Assembly (NCBI RefSeq): GCF_920984665.1
Contig: NZ_CAKLBP010000005.1
Location: 124,001-188,000 of the forward strand
DNA: 64,000 nt
Source of the DNA: Pedobacter sp. Leaf170
Lineage (GTDB): Bacteria > Bacteroidota > Bacteroidia > Sphingobacteriales > Sphingobacteriaceae
Direction: 5' to 3'
Position 1 is the first letter of the stretch, and each line of letters opens with the position of its first letter. A program made the translations under genes and the position numbers. Of the stretch, positions 37,560 through 45,645 are shown piece after piece. The notes below the pieces were generated by a model. It had not been told where the DNA came from. It saw only the letters and a list, made by a program, of their open reading frames with translations, and searched no databases.

Positions 37560-38915
37560 ATGAAGATGTTTACCACAAATAAATTAATTACCGGTTCTGC
37601 ATTATTGTTAGCCTTAAGTTTCAGCCAGGCAGTTAAAGCTCAAGAAGTTATTACAATAGAACAAGCTGTTGACAGGACGCTGAAAAATAACCTGAATATT
37701 AAACAAGCTGCCTTTAGCGCTTCTATTAGCGAAGAAAATTTAACTCAATCAAAAAATGCATTGTTGCCAACTGTAAATGGAAGTGTTAACCAATCGTTGC
37801 AGTGGGGTAGGAGTCAGCAGGTTTCGGGTTTATTTGAAAATACACAAAACTACAACCTAAATCCTAATATCAATGCAAATGTTTCGCTTTTTGGTGGTGG
37901 TACAAAAATCAATCAGATAAAACAGAATAAATTTTTATTAGATGCCAGTAAAACTAATGTAGATAAGGTTAAAAATGATTTGATTTTGCAGGTTGTTACG
38001 GCGTATCTTCAGGTTTTAAATAACCAAGACCAGGTTAAAGCCACACAACAACAATTAGAGGTTGCAAATGCTACATTAAAACGCGAACAGATTTTATTAG
38101 ATGCTGGCAGCAAAACAATTGCAGATATTTCTTTGGCTAAATCTCAAGCGGCCACTGCAGAATTAAATTTAACTAATGCAGAAAATCAATTGGCGGTGTC
38201 GTATTTAACATTGGGCCAGTTAATGGAAATTCAGCCACCAATGACTTTTAAGGTTCAGCCTCCGTTGGTTAACGAGGTGGATAATGTAAAAACATCTTAC
38301 GTACCTGATGATATTTACAAACAGGCAATGGAAAGTTTTCCTGATATTAAATTGGCTATTGATTATAAAAAGGCTGCAGAAAAAGCCATTGATGTTGCAA
38401 AAGGCAGCTATTTTCCTCAAATTACTTTCGGTGGAGGTTTAGGCTCTGCATATTATTATCAGTTTAACGCCAGTCAGTTCCGTTCAAATTCGGGCTTAAC
38501 AGATCAGTTGGCAGATAACTTTGGTAAGTTTATAAATATGGGTATTCAAGTTCCTATTTTTAATGGCTTTTCAACTCGTTCAAATGTTCGTAGAGCAAAA
38601 ATTACTTTAATGCAGCGCCAAACTGATGAGGCTTTAGCAAAAAATAATTTAATTAAAGTAATTAACCAGGCTGTTGTAGATTTAACGGCTGCAAAAAGCA
38701 GATATGCATCTACTCAAAATGCTTTTCTTGCTCAAAAAGATGCATTTTATGCCGTTGATTTACGCTATGAACAAGGTTTAGTAAATTCTTTAGATTACAG
38801 TACTGCTCAAACGAACAGAAATAGAGCCGAAATTGATTTTATTTTAGCTAAATATGATTTAATTTTTAGAGCTAAAGTAATTGATTATTATTTAGGCAAG
38901 CAAATCACGTTTTAA
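37560..38915 (+). CDS. TolC-family outer membrane efflux protein
   Basis: 451 residues with a signal peptide (about 1-27, ...LALSFSQAVKAQE) and the two OEP repeats of TolC (ITIEQAVDRTLKNNLNIKQA...; DDIYKQAMESFPDIKLAIDY ... GIQVPIFNGFSTRSNVRRAK). Forms a trimeric outer-membrane channel. Directly followed (52 bases) by a HlyD-type adaptor, so the pair serves one exporter. TAGATTTG at 37540-37547 fits a -7 promoter element. Confidence 0.93.
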   Translation: MKMFTTNKLITGSALLLALSFSQAVKAQEVITIEQAVDRTLKNNLNIKQAAFSASISEENLTQSKNALLPTVNGSVNQSLQWGRSQQVSGLFENTQNYNLNPNINANVSLFGGGTKINQIKQNKFLLDASKTNVDKVKNDLILQVVTAYLQVLNNQDQVKATQQQLEVANATLKREQILLDAGSKTIADISLAKSQAATAELNLTNAENQLAVSYLTLGQLMEIQPPMTFKVQPPLVNEVDNVKTSYVPDDIYKQAMESFPDIKLAIDYKKAAEKAIDVAKGSYFPQITFGGGLGSAYYYQFNASQFRSNSGLTDQLADNFGKFINMGIQVPIFNGFSTRSNVRRAKITLMQRQTDEALAKNNLIKVINQAVVDLTAAKSRYASTQNAFLAQKDAFYAVDLRYEQGLVNSLDYSTAQTNRNRAEIDFILAKYDLIFRAKVIDYYLGKQITF

Positions 38916-38967
38916 CGCATAAACACTACAATTTTAAATACAAACAAACGAAATACAATAAATTATT

Positions 38968-40308
38968 ATGAAACTTAAACACATTCTAATTACCATTGGC
39001 GTTATCCTGGTTGTTTTAATCGGATTAAAGCTTGCTGGCGTTATTGGCGGCAGTAAGGCCGAGAAAATAACTACAGATAAAGCGGCAGAAAGAACGGTTG
39101 TAGAAACCGTAACAGCGAGCGGTAAAATTCAACCTGAAACCGAAGTTAAGCTGAGTTCGGAAGTTTCTGGTGAGGTTGTAGAGCTAAAGGTTAAGGAAGG
39201 TGATATTGTTAAAGCCGGCCAGTTACTTTGTAAAGTACGTCCGGATGTTTTACAATCGGGTTATGAAAGAACTGTAGCTTCCTTCAATGCTCAAAAAGCG
39301 AGTGTAGCAGCGGCACAACAACAGCTTATTCAAAACCAGGCAAATTTTGCCAATGCAGAGGCTACTTATAAACGTAATGTAGAATTGTTTAATAAGAAAG
39401 TAATTTCTGCTTCTGAGTTTGATGCAGCAAAAGCTGCTTATTTAACAGCAAAAGCAAACTTAGCAAGTGCCAAAGAAAATGTTGTTGGTGCTAAATTTAC
39501 ATTAGAACAAACCGGTGCAAATGTTAAAGAAGCTGGTGCAAACCTTGCTAAAACTACAATTTACGCACCTGTAGATGGTGTGGTTTCTAAACTTTCAATA
39601 GAGCTTGGCGACCGTATTTTAGGAACATCGCAAATGGCAGGTACAGAAATTATGCGTATTTCTAATTTATCATCAATGGAAGTAAATGTTGATGTAAACG
39701 AAAATGATATTACCCGTGTAAAAGTTGGCGATAAAGCATCGATTGAAGTAGATGCCTTCTCTGATAAAAAATTTAGAGGTGAGGTTACTGAAATTGCAAG
39801 TTCTTCAACCGCAGTTGGAACAACAACTTCTACTTCTGTAGATCAGGTAACTAACTTCTCTGTAAAAATCAGAATTACTGAAGAATTATCTGGCAAACAA
39901 CAATCAATTTTCCGTCCGGGTATGTCTGCTACGGTTGATATTGAAAGCGAATCATTAAAAGGTTTATCAGTGCCAATTCAGGCTGTATTTACCGATAATA
40001 AAAATAAATCTGGCGATAGCGGAGATGCAAATAATCAGGAGAATAGCGATAAACAAAAATCTAAACTGACGGATAAAACCGTTAAGCAATTCGTTTATGT
40101 TTACGATGCAGCCAGCAAAAAAGTTAAACAAACAGAAGTTACTACAGGTATTCAAAACGACCAGTTTATCATTGTTAAATCAGGTGTAAAAAATGGTCAG
40201 GAGATTGTTACCGGTCCTTATTCTGCTATTCAGGGTAAACTAAAAGACGGAATGGTTGTAGAAAAGACATCTAAAGACCAACTATTTAACAAAGAAGGTA
40301 AAAAATAG
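38968..40308 (+). CDS. HlyD/MacA-like periplasmic adaptor subunit
   Basis: 446 residues: an N-terminal inner-membrane helix (HILITIGVILVVLIGLKLAGVI), barrel-sandwich/lipoyl halves (VKLSSEVSGEVVELKVKEGD and TTIYAPVDGVVSKLSIELGD) flanking an alpha-helical hairpin (about 95-190), a beta-barrel domain and a membrane-proximal domain. A Lys/Asp/Asn-rich insert (NKNKSGDSGDANNQENSDKQ) sits near 350. MacA-like rather than RND-like by its long hairpin. No MacB-type permease or RND pump follows: the next gene is gpsA. Confidence 0.92.
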   Translation: MKLKHILITIGVILVVLIGLKLAGVIGGSKAEKITTDKAAERTVVETVTASGKIQPETEVKLSSEVSGEVVELKVKEGDIVKAGQLLCKVRPDVLQSGYERTVASFNAQKASVAAAQQQLIQNQANFANAEATYKRNVELFNKKVISASEFDAAKAAYLTAKANLASAKENVVGAKFTLEQTGANVKEAGANLAKTTIYAPVDGVVSKLSIELGDRILGTSQMAGTEIMRISNLSSMEVNVDVNENDITRVKVGDKASIEVDAFSDKKFRGEVTEIASSSTAVGTTTSTSVDQVTNFSVKIRITEELSGKQQSIFRPGMSATVDIESESLKGLSVPIQAVFTDNKNKSGDSGDANNQENSDKQKSKLTDKTVKQFVYVYDAASKKVKQTEVTTGIQNDQFIIVKSGVKNGQEIVTGPYSAIQGKLKDGMVVEKTSKDQLFNKEGKK

Positions 40309-40325
40309 ATTTTTTAGTTTGAAAG

Positions 40326-40492
40326 GTTTAAGGCCTAAGGTTTAGATTGCGTACATGCATCTACACCTTAGGCCTTTTATTTTTTTTTGCCTTAATATTT
40401 GCCATTAATAGTAACTTGCAGCCTTAAGGTGTAAGATTTAGGATTTAAAGCATTTGCTTTTAAACTAAGCCTTACACCTTTTACCTTTAATT
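40326..40492 (+). terminator. Two stacked inverted repeats after the efflux pair
   Basis: First hairpin 40328-40377: AAGGCCTAAGGT pairs with ACCTTAGGCCTT and is followed by a T-run, a good terminator. Second, 40425-40486: AAGGTGTAAG pairs with CTTACACCTT around a smaller internal stem. Both share the AAGGTGTA / TACACCTT word, so they are probably copies of one element. Confidence 0.75.
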
Positions 40493-40504
40493 TTTTTTAA
40501 ACAG

Positions 40505-41503
40505 ATGTTACCAAAAATAGCCATGATAGGTGGTGGAAGCTGGGCTACCGCCATAGTAAAAATGCTTTCAGATAATTTAACCGAAAAAGAAATTTTTTGG
40601 TGGATGCGTAATAATGATGCTATTGATAACATTAAAAAATTTAAACACAATCCGCATTACCTAAGTTCGGTGGAGATTAAGCTACCCGCCGATAACATTT
40701 CATCAGATATTAAGTGCATAGTTAAGGCCGCTGATTTTATTATTTTAAACGTGCCGGCTGCATTTTTAAAAGATTCTTTGGTAGATATTACCGCTGATGA
40801 TTTAAAAGGCAAAAAAATTGTTTCGGCAATTAAAGGTATTGTGCCCGAAGATAACCTGATTATTGGTGAATTTTTGCATCAGAAATACAACGTTTCTTAC
40901 GATGATATTTTAGTGGTAAGCGGCCCATGCCATGCAGAAGAAGTTGCTTTTGAAAAACTTTCTTACCTTACAATTGCCTGTACAGATATTGATAACGCCT
41001 TAACTTTTGCTTCATTTTTAAATACACGCTACATAAAAACCAACGTGTCCGACGATATTTTCGGGACCGAATATGCTGCGGTTTTAAAAAATATTTACGC
41101 CGTAGCCAGTGGTATTTGCCACGGAATTGGCTATGGAGATAACTTTCAGGCGGTTTTAATTAGTAACGCTATTCGAGAAATTAAGCGTTTTGTAGATGCC
41201 GTTCATCCTATCGACCGCGATATAAAAGAATCGGCCTATTTGGGCGATTTATTGGTTACCGCTTACTCGCAGTTTAGCCGAAACAGAACTTTTGGTAACA
41301 TGGTTGGTAAAGGCTACACTGTTAAATCTGCACAGTTGGAAATGAATATGATTGCCGAAGGCTATTACGCTGCAAAATGTATGCACATCAAAAACAACGA
41401 TTACAATGTAGATATGCCAATTTGTAAAGCCGTACACAGCATTTTGTACGAGAACCGTTCGCCTGCCGTAGAAATGAAACTATTGGCAGAAAAGCTTAAT
41501 TAA
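40505..41503 (+). CDS. gpsA: NAD(P)H-dependent glycerol-3-phosphate dehydrogenase
   Basis: Reduces dihydroxyacetone phosphate to sn-glycerol 3-phosphate for phospholipid synthesis. 332 residues. The nucleotide motif reads IGGGSWATAIVKML (usual GxGxWGTA), followed by PAAFLKDSL, KGIVPE, VSGPCHAEEVAFE, and the catalytic Lys in TEYAAVLKNIYAVASGICHG. The C-terminal LGDLLVTAYSQFSRNRTFG and EGYYAAKCM are typical. Likely monocistronic. Confidence 0.95.
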   Translation: MLPKIAMIGGGSWATAIVKMLSDNLTEKEIFWWMRNNDAIDNIKKFKHNPHYLSSVEIKLPADNISSDIKCIVKAADFIILNVPAAFLKDSLVDITADDLKGKKIVSAIKGIVPEDNLIIGEFLHQKYNVSYDDILVVSGPCHAEEVAFEKLSYLTIACTDIDNALTFASFLNTRYIKTNVSDDIFGTEYAAVLKNIYAVASGICHGIGYGDNFQAVLISNAIREIKRFVDAVHPIDRDIKESAYLGDLLVTAYSQFSRNRTFGNMVGKGYTVKSAQLEMNMIAEGYYAAKCMHIKNNDYNVDMPICKAVHSILYENRSPAVEMKLLAEKLN

Positions 41504-41830
41504 CCTTTCGTTTTTTGCAGAGATTTTGTTTTTAGCCCCGGGCAAAGCGGCATCCCTGTAGCGCAGCGAAAGGATATAGCAAAGCACGGGAAGATACGCT
41601 GAAAAGAATTACAGGTTTTGCGCTTCAAATATTTGTAAAGCAATTTCAAGGCTTATGGGTTACTGTTGTCCTACTTTCCGCTAATATCTATTTCATGAAT
41701 GTCAGCTTTTATCCTGGCGTTTGTACTTCGAAATAGGATAACGCTGCAATTAGGTTTATTTAACGTACAACTCTGCTGTATGGCAAAACAAAACCACCAA
41801 TCGCTTGTTATAATATCCAAATAAAATTAA
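41504..41830. repeat. 327-bp intergenic region with a REP-like element
   Basis: About 41537-41610 is a GC-richer element (AGCCCCGGGCAAAGCGGCAT, GTAGCGCAGCGAAAGGATAT, CACGGGAAGAT) of the same general style as those at 23111 and 62887 but a different subtype. The remaining 200 bases to the next gene show no gene or strong promoter match. Confidence 0.6.
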
Positions 41831-41836
41831 ATGGTT

Positions 41837-42166
41837 ATGAAAAAGAAATTAGCAATAGGATTATTTACGCTTGCATTATTTGGAGGTTTAACCTTTAGTG
41901 CGCAGGCACAAGAGAAAAAAACTGAGGTTGGTAAAGCTTTAGACAAAACTGGTAAAGCAATTGGTAAAGGCGCAAAATCTGTAGGCAATAAAACTGCTGA
42001 GGTAGCTGTAAAAAGCGAAGCAAAAGTAACAGATAAAACCTGGAAAGGCAGAATGGCTCCAGATGGTTCGAATGTTTACATTAACTCGAAAAACGAAAAA
42101 TACTACGTTAACGCTAAAGGTGCAAAAATTTGGTTAAAACCTAGCCAGATTAAAATCAGACCATAA
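41837..42166 (+). CDS. Small exported basic protein, unknown function
   Basis: 109 residues from the ATG at 41837 (an in-frame ATG at 41831 adds two). Signal peptide MKKKLAIGLFTLALFGGLTFSAQAQ, then a Lys/Gly/Ala-rich helix with repeated motifs (GKALDKTGKAIGKGAKSVGNK), and a C-terminal beta-type segment (DGSNVYINSKNEKYYVNAKGAKIWL). No enzyme signature. Possibly an envelope or DNA-binding-like basic protein, but I cannot assign it. Confidence 0.78.
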   Translation: MKKKLAIGLFTLALFGGLTFSAQAQEKKTEVGKALDKTGKAIGKGAKSVGNKTAEVAVKSEAKVTDKTWKGRMAPDGSNVYINSKNEKYYVNAKGAKIWLKPSQIKIRP

Positions 42167-42183
42167 TACAGCTAAAAGAAAAC

Positions 42184-42222
42184 AAAAAAAACCGATATTA
42201 ATTATCGGTTTTTTTGTTTTAG
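42184..42222. terminator. Bidirectional terminator between small exported protein and rimO
   Basis: AAAAACCGATA and TATCGGTTTTT arms with A-run and T-run on either side; it serves two convergent genes. Confidence 0.88.
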
Positions 42223-42237
42223 CTATTTAAAAGGTTA

Positions 42238-43569
42238 TTAAACAATCGTTCCGTATAAATCGAAATCTTCAGCTCTATCTATTTTAACATTCACAAAGCT
42301 GCCGTTTGCAGCGTAACCTGTGCTTGCATCAATTAACACTTCGTTATCAACTTCAGGCGAATCAAATTCTGTTCTGCCTACAAAGAAATCGCCTTCTTTT
42401 TTATCAATTAATACCTTAAAAGTTTGGCCAACTTTTTCCTGATTTATTTCGAAGGAAATGCCTTGCTGAATTTCCATAATGTCATCAACACGTTGTTGTT
42501 TTACTTCATCCGGAACATCATCAATTAAGGTGTGTGCATGTGTTTTTTCTTCGTGAGAATAAGTAAAACAGCCTAAACGGTCAAATTTAGTTTCTTCTAC
42601 CCAAGCAGCCATTTCTTCAAAATCGTACTGAGTTTCGCCAGGATAACCACATATTAAAGTGGTACGCATGGCAATATTTGGAACCTTATCTCTTATTTGG
42701 TTTACTAAATCGATGGTTTTTTGTTTTGTAGTGCCTCTGCGCATCGATTTTAGCATATTATCAGTAATGTGCTGCAATGGCATATCAAGATACTTGCAAA
42801 TGTTATCACGCTCATTCATGGCATCTAAAATCTCCATAGGGAAACCAGATGGATAAGCGTATTGCAAACGAATCCATTCTATACCCTGAACATCAGATAA
42901 ACGACGCATTAATTCATCGAGCTTACGAACGCCGTATAAGTCTAAGCCGTAATAGGTTAAATCCTGAGCAATCAGAATTAGTTCTTTGGTGCCGTTTTTA
43001 GCTAAAATTTTCGCTTCGTTAACCAATTCTTCCATTGGTTTACTCATGTGCTTACCACGCATAAGCGGTATAGCGCAGAATGAGCACGGACGGTTACAGC
43101 CTTCTGCAATTTTAAAATATGCATAGTGAGAAGGTGTAGTTAATAAGCGTTCGCCAATTAGCTCGTGCTTGTAATTGGCACCAAGCTCATGTAAAATGTT
43201 TTGTAAATCGTTTGTGCCAAAGAAAGCATCAACATTCGTAATTTCTGATTCTAACTCTGGTTTATAGCGTTCTGATAAGCAACCTGTAACTACAACTTTC
43301 CCAATTTTGCCGGCTTCTTTAAGTTCACTAAACTGCAAAATCGTGTCGATAGATTCTTGTTTTGCGTTATCGATAAACCCACAAGTGTTGATAACAACGA
43401 TATCATCTTTGCCCATCTTATCAGATTCGTGCATAACATTTAGGTTATTGCCACGTAACTGTCCCATCAATACTTCTGAATCGTAAATATTTTTAGAACA
43501 ACCCAACGTAATCACATTGATTTTAGGTTGTTTAACTGCGGGTTTACTTTTTGCTAATTTGGTATTCAT
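42238..43569 (-). CDS. rimO: Ribosomal protein uS12 methylthiotransferase RimO
   Basis: Radical SAM enzyme that methylthiolates an Asp of ribosomal protein S12. 443 residues: N-terminal UPF0004 domain with three cluster Cys (TLGCSKNIYDSEV, NTCGFIDNAKQES, VTGCLSERY), radical SAM motif CNRPCSFCAIP (near residue 155), and C-terminal TRAM domain (IDKKEGDFFVGRTEFDSPEV). The SKNxxDSE form separates RimO from MiaB. Last gene of the rpmB-rpmG-DUF4295-ftsY-rimO block. Confidence 0.96.
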   Translation of the reverse strand: MNTKLAKSKPAVKQPKINVITLGCSKNIYDSEVLMGQLRGNNLNVMHESDKMGKDDIVVINTCGFIDNAKQESIDTILQFSELKEAGKIGKVVVTGCLSERYKPELESEITNVDAFFGTNDLQNILHELGANYKHELIGERLLTTPSHYAYFKIAEGCNRPCSFCAIPLMRGKHMSKPMEELVNEAKILAKNGTKELILIAQDLTYYGLDLYGVRKLDELMRRLSDVQGIEWIRLQYAYPSGFPMEILDAMNERDNICKYLDMPLQHITDNMLKSMRRGTTKQKTIDLVNQIRDKVPNIAMRTTLICGYPGETQYDFEEMAAWVEETKFDRLGCFTYSHEEKTHAHTLIDDVPDEVKQQRVDDIMEIQQGISFEINQEKVGQTFKVLIDKKEGDFFVGRTEFDSPEVDNEVLIDASTGYAANGSFVNVKIDRAEDFDLYGTIV

Positions 43570-43606
43570 CTTTTACACTTAATCTTTACTAATTATGTTC
43601 GCTACT

Positions 43607-43675
43607 CGTCATTGCGAGGCACGAAGCAATCTTTTAAATACTCTACGAGATTGCTTCGTGCCTCGAAATAACGGA
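43607..43675. repeat. Dispersed inverted-repeat hairpin between ftsY and rimO
   Basis: Arms at 43607-43632 (CGTCATTGCGAGGCACGAAG...) and 43648-43673 (AGATTGCTTCGTGCCTCG...) with a 15-base loop; same family as the array at 2558-3540. Inserted inside an otherwise conserved gene block. Confidence 0.9.
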
Positions 43676-43682
43676 TGTATTA

Positions 43683-44645
43683 TTACTTGAACAAGCTATT
43701 CACAAATTCTTTCTTATCAAAGAGCTGTAAATCGCCAATTTTTTCGCCTACACCAATGTATTTAACAGGTATTTTAAACTGATCGGAAATACCAATTACA
43801 ACACCACCTTTAGCTGTACCATCTAATTTTGTTATGGCTAAAGCATTAACATCAGTTGCTTCGGTAAATTGTTTACATTGTTCAAATGCATTCTGACCAG
43901 TAGAAGCATCTAAAACCAATAAAATTTCATGCGGAGCATTTGGCACAACTTTTTGCATTACCTGCTTAATTTTACCCAGCTCATTCATTAAGCCAATTTT
44001 ATTATGTAAACGGCCAGCGGTATCTATAATTACAACATCTTCATTATTGGCAACTGCAGATTGCAGTGTATCGAAAGCTACAGAAGCCGGGTCAGAACCC
44101 ATGGCTTGCGCTACAACACGCACACCAACTCTTTCGCCCCAAAGTTTAATCTGATCTACTGCAGCAGCTCGAAATGTATCTGCAGCACCTAAAACAACTT
44201 TTAAATTAGCTTCTTTCAACTTATGTGCAAGTTTGCCGATGGTAGTCGTTTTACCCACACCATTAACGCCTACAACCATAATTACATAAGGCTTATGGTC
44301 GCCATATTCAAACTGACGAAAATCGTTACTATTGTTTTCTGATAACAATAATTGAATTTCATCGCGAAGTAAATAATTAAGCTCAGATGTAGAAAGGTAC
44401 TTATCGCGGGCAACGCGTTCTTCAATTCTACCAATAATCTTTAAGGTGGTTTTAACGCCAACATCAGACGTTACTAAAACTTCCTCTAGATTATCGAGCA
44501 CTTCATCATCAACAGAAGATTTACCTGCAACAGCTTTAGTTATTTTATTGAAAAAACCATCTTTGGTTTTTTCTAAACCTTTGTCTAAAGCTTCCTGAGC
44601 TTCAGGTGCAGTTTCTTTCTTTTTGAAAAAATCGAATAAACCCAT
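43683..44645 (-). CDS. ftsY: Signal recognition particle receptor FtsY
   Basis: GTPase that docks SRP-bound ribosomes at SecYEG. 320 residues: short N-terminal region (MGLFDFFKKKE), N domain, and G domain with G1 GVNGVGKTTTIGKLAHKL, GAADTFRAAAVDQIKLW, G3 DTAGRLHNKIGLM and TKLDGTAKGGVVI, ending IPVKYIGVGEKIGDLQLFD. The acidic A domain of the E. coli protein is missing, as usual in Bacteroidota. Downstream of the ribosomal protein genes. Confidence 0.96.
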   Translation of the reverse strand: MGLFDFFKKKETAPEAQEALDKGLEKTKDGFFNKITKAVAGKSSVDDEVLDNLEEVLVTSDVGVKTTLKIIGRIEERVARDKYLSTSELNYLLRDEIQLLLSENNSNDFRQFEYGDHKPYVIMVVGVNGVGKTTTIGKLAHKLKEANLKVVLGAADTFRAAAVDQIKLWGERVGVRVVAQAMGSDPASVAFDTLQSAVANNEDVVIIDTAGRLHNKIGLMNELGKIKQVMQKVVPNAPHEILLVLDASTGQNAFEQCKQFTEATDVNALAITKLDGTAKGGVVIGISDQFKIPVKYIGVGEKIGDLQLFDKKEFVNSLFK

Positions 44646-44663
44646 ATTAAAATTTTATATAAC

Positions 44664-44702
44664 AAAAAAAGCCCTTCCGGTTAAAACGGAACGGCCTTTA
44701 AT
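44664..44702 (-). terminator. Terminator of the L28-L33-DUF4295 genes
   Basis: On the minus strand, GGCCGTTCCG and CGGAAGGGC form a stem with one mismatch, followed by TTTTTTTG; it lies between the DUF4295 gene and ftsY. Confidence 0.75.
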
Positions 44703-44731
44703 ATTTTTATCAATATTAAAAAATATTAACC

Positions 44732-44887
44732 TTATTTAGATGCAATAGCATCTTTTACGTGTTCGTTGTGTACGATAAGTTCTTTGAATGAATAAGCACC
44801 AGTTTTTGGTGATTTAACCATTGTAATAACTTTCGAATATTCTTTACCTGTACCTGTTTTAAGGGTTGCAACTACTTTCTTTGCCAT
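44732..44887 (-). CDS. DUF4295 small basic protein, probable ribosomal protein
   Basis: 51 residues read directly from the sequence: MAKKVVATLKTGTGKEYSKV...; stop TAA at 44732-44734. DUF4295 proteins are Bacteroidota-specific and always found beside L33/L28; I recall a structure of the Flavobacterium ribosome naming an additional large-subunit protein (bL38) of this kind, which fits the basic composition and position, but I cannot verify the identity here. Located 84 bases after rpmG and upstream of ftsY. Confidence 0.88.
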   Translation of the reverse strand: MAKKVVATLKTGTGKEYSKVITMVKSPKTGAYSFKELIVHNEHVKDAIASK

Positions 44888-44971
44888 GTTCTTATAATTT
44901 TAATTATTGAGTTAGAGAATGCTTAAATGAAAGAATAAAAAATTCAGTCAATCAATCAATCTTTCAATCAA

Positions 44972-45154
44972 TTATTTTATCTCTTTATGTACGGTTACTT
45001 TTCTCAATACCGGGTTGAATTTTTTCAATTCTAAACGCTCAGTAGTGTTTTTACGGTTTTTGGTAGAAATATATCTAGACATACCCGGCATGCCACTTTC
45101 TTTATGCTCAGTACATTCTAAAATAACCTGAACTCTGTTACCTTTTTTTGCCAT
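44972..45154 (-). CDS. rpmG: 50S ribosomal protein L33
   Basis: 60 residues, the usual length in Bacteroidota ([20 protein letters not shown] ... [20 protein letters not shown]). No CxxC pair, so it is the zinc-free (C-) form. It follows rpmB by 44 bases on the same strand. Confidence 0.95.
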   Translation of the reverse strand: MAKKGNRVQVILECTEHKESGMPGMSRYISTKNRKNTTERLELKKFNPVLRKVTVHKEIK

Positions 45155-45198
45155 TTTAATATAAATTGTAAACTGTTAATCTCAACAGTTAATGTTTT

Positions 45199-45432
45199 TT
45201 ACAAAAATCCTTTTTTAACGAAACGGTTAATTGCTTCGTTGATACCCACTTTGTTGATGGTTTTAATCGCTGAAGTAGAAACTTTCAACGTAATCCAACG
45301 GTCTTCTTCAGGGATATAAAATTTCTGAAGTTTCAAATTAGGATAAAATTTGCGCTTAGTTTTAACGTTTGAGTGTGAAACGTTATTACCTACCATTGCC
45401 TTTTTTCCTGTTAAATCACAAACTCTTGACAT
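45199..45432 (-). CDS. rpmB: 50S ribosomal protein L28
   Basis: 77 residues, full length. [20 protein letters not shown] is the family N-terminus; the C-terminal [20 protein letters not shown] is typical. A single Cys rather than a CxxC pair indicates a zinc-free form, as in rpmG. First gene of the block. Confidence 0.95.
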   Translation of the reverse strand: MSRVCDLTGKKAMVGNNVSHSNVKTKRKFYPNLKLQKFYIPEEDRWITLKVSTSAIKTINKVGINEAINRFVKKGFL

Positions 45433-45645
45433 GACTTGTAAATATAGTTGTTAAATATCGTCCGCTTAATTTTTTTAAGAGTGTGCAAATATCTGAATAA
45501 TAATTGAAAACAGCAAGAGAGTGGCTAAAATTTTTCATATATTTTTTTAATCCATCCAAGCAATCTATTTTGATACGATTTCGGCATTTATCGTTATTAT
45601 AAATTCAGTAAATTAGCCGATACTAACAAATATATAAACAGCGGC

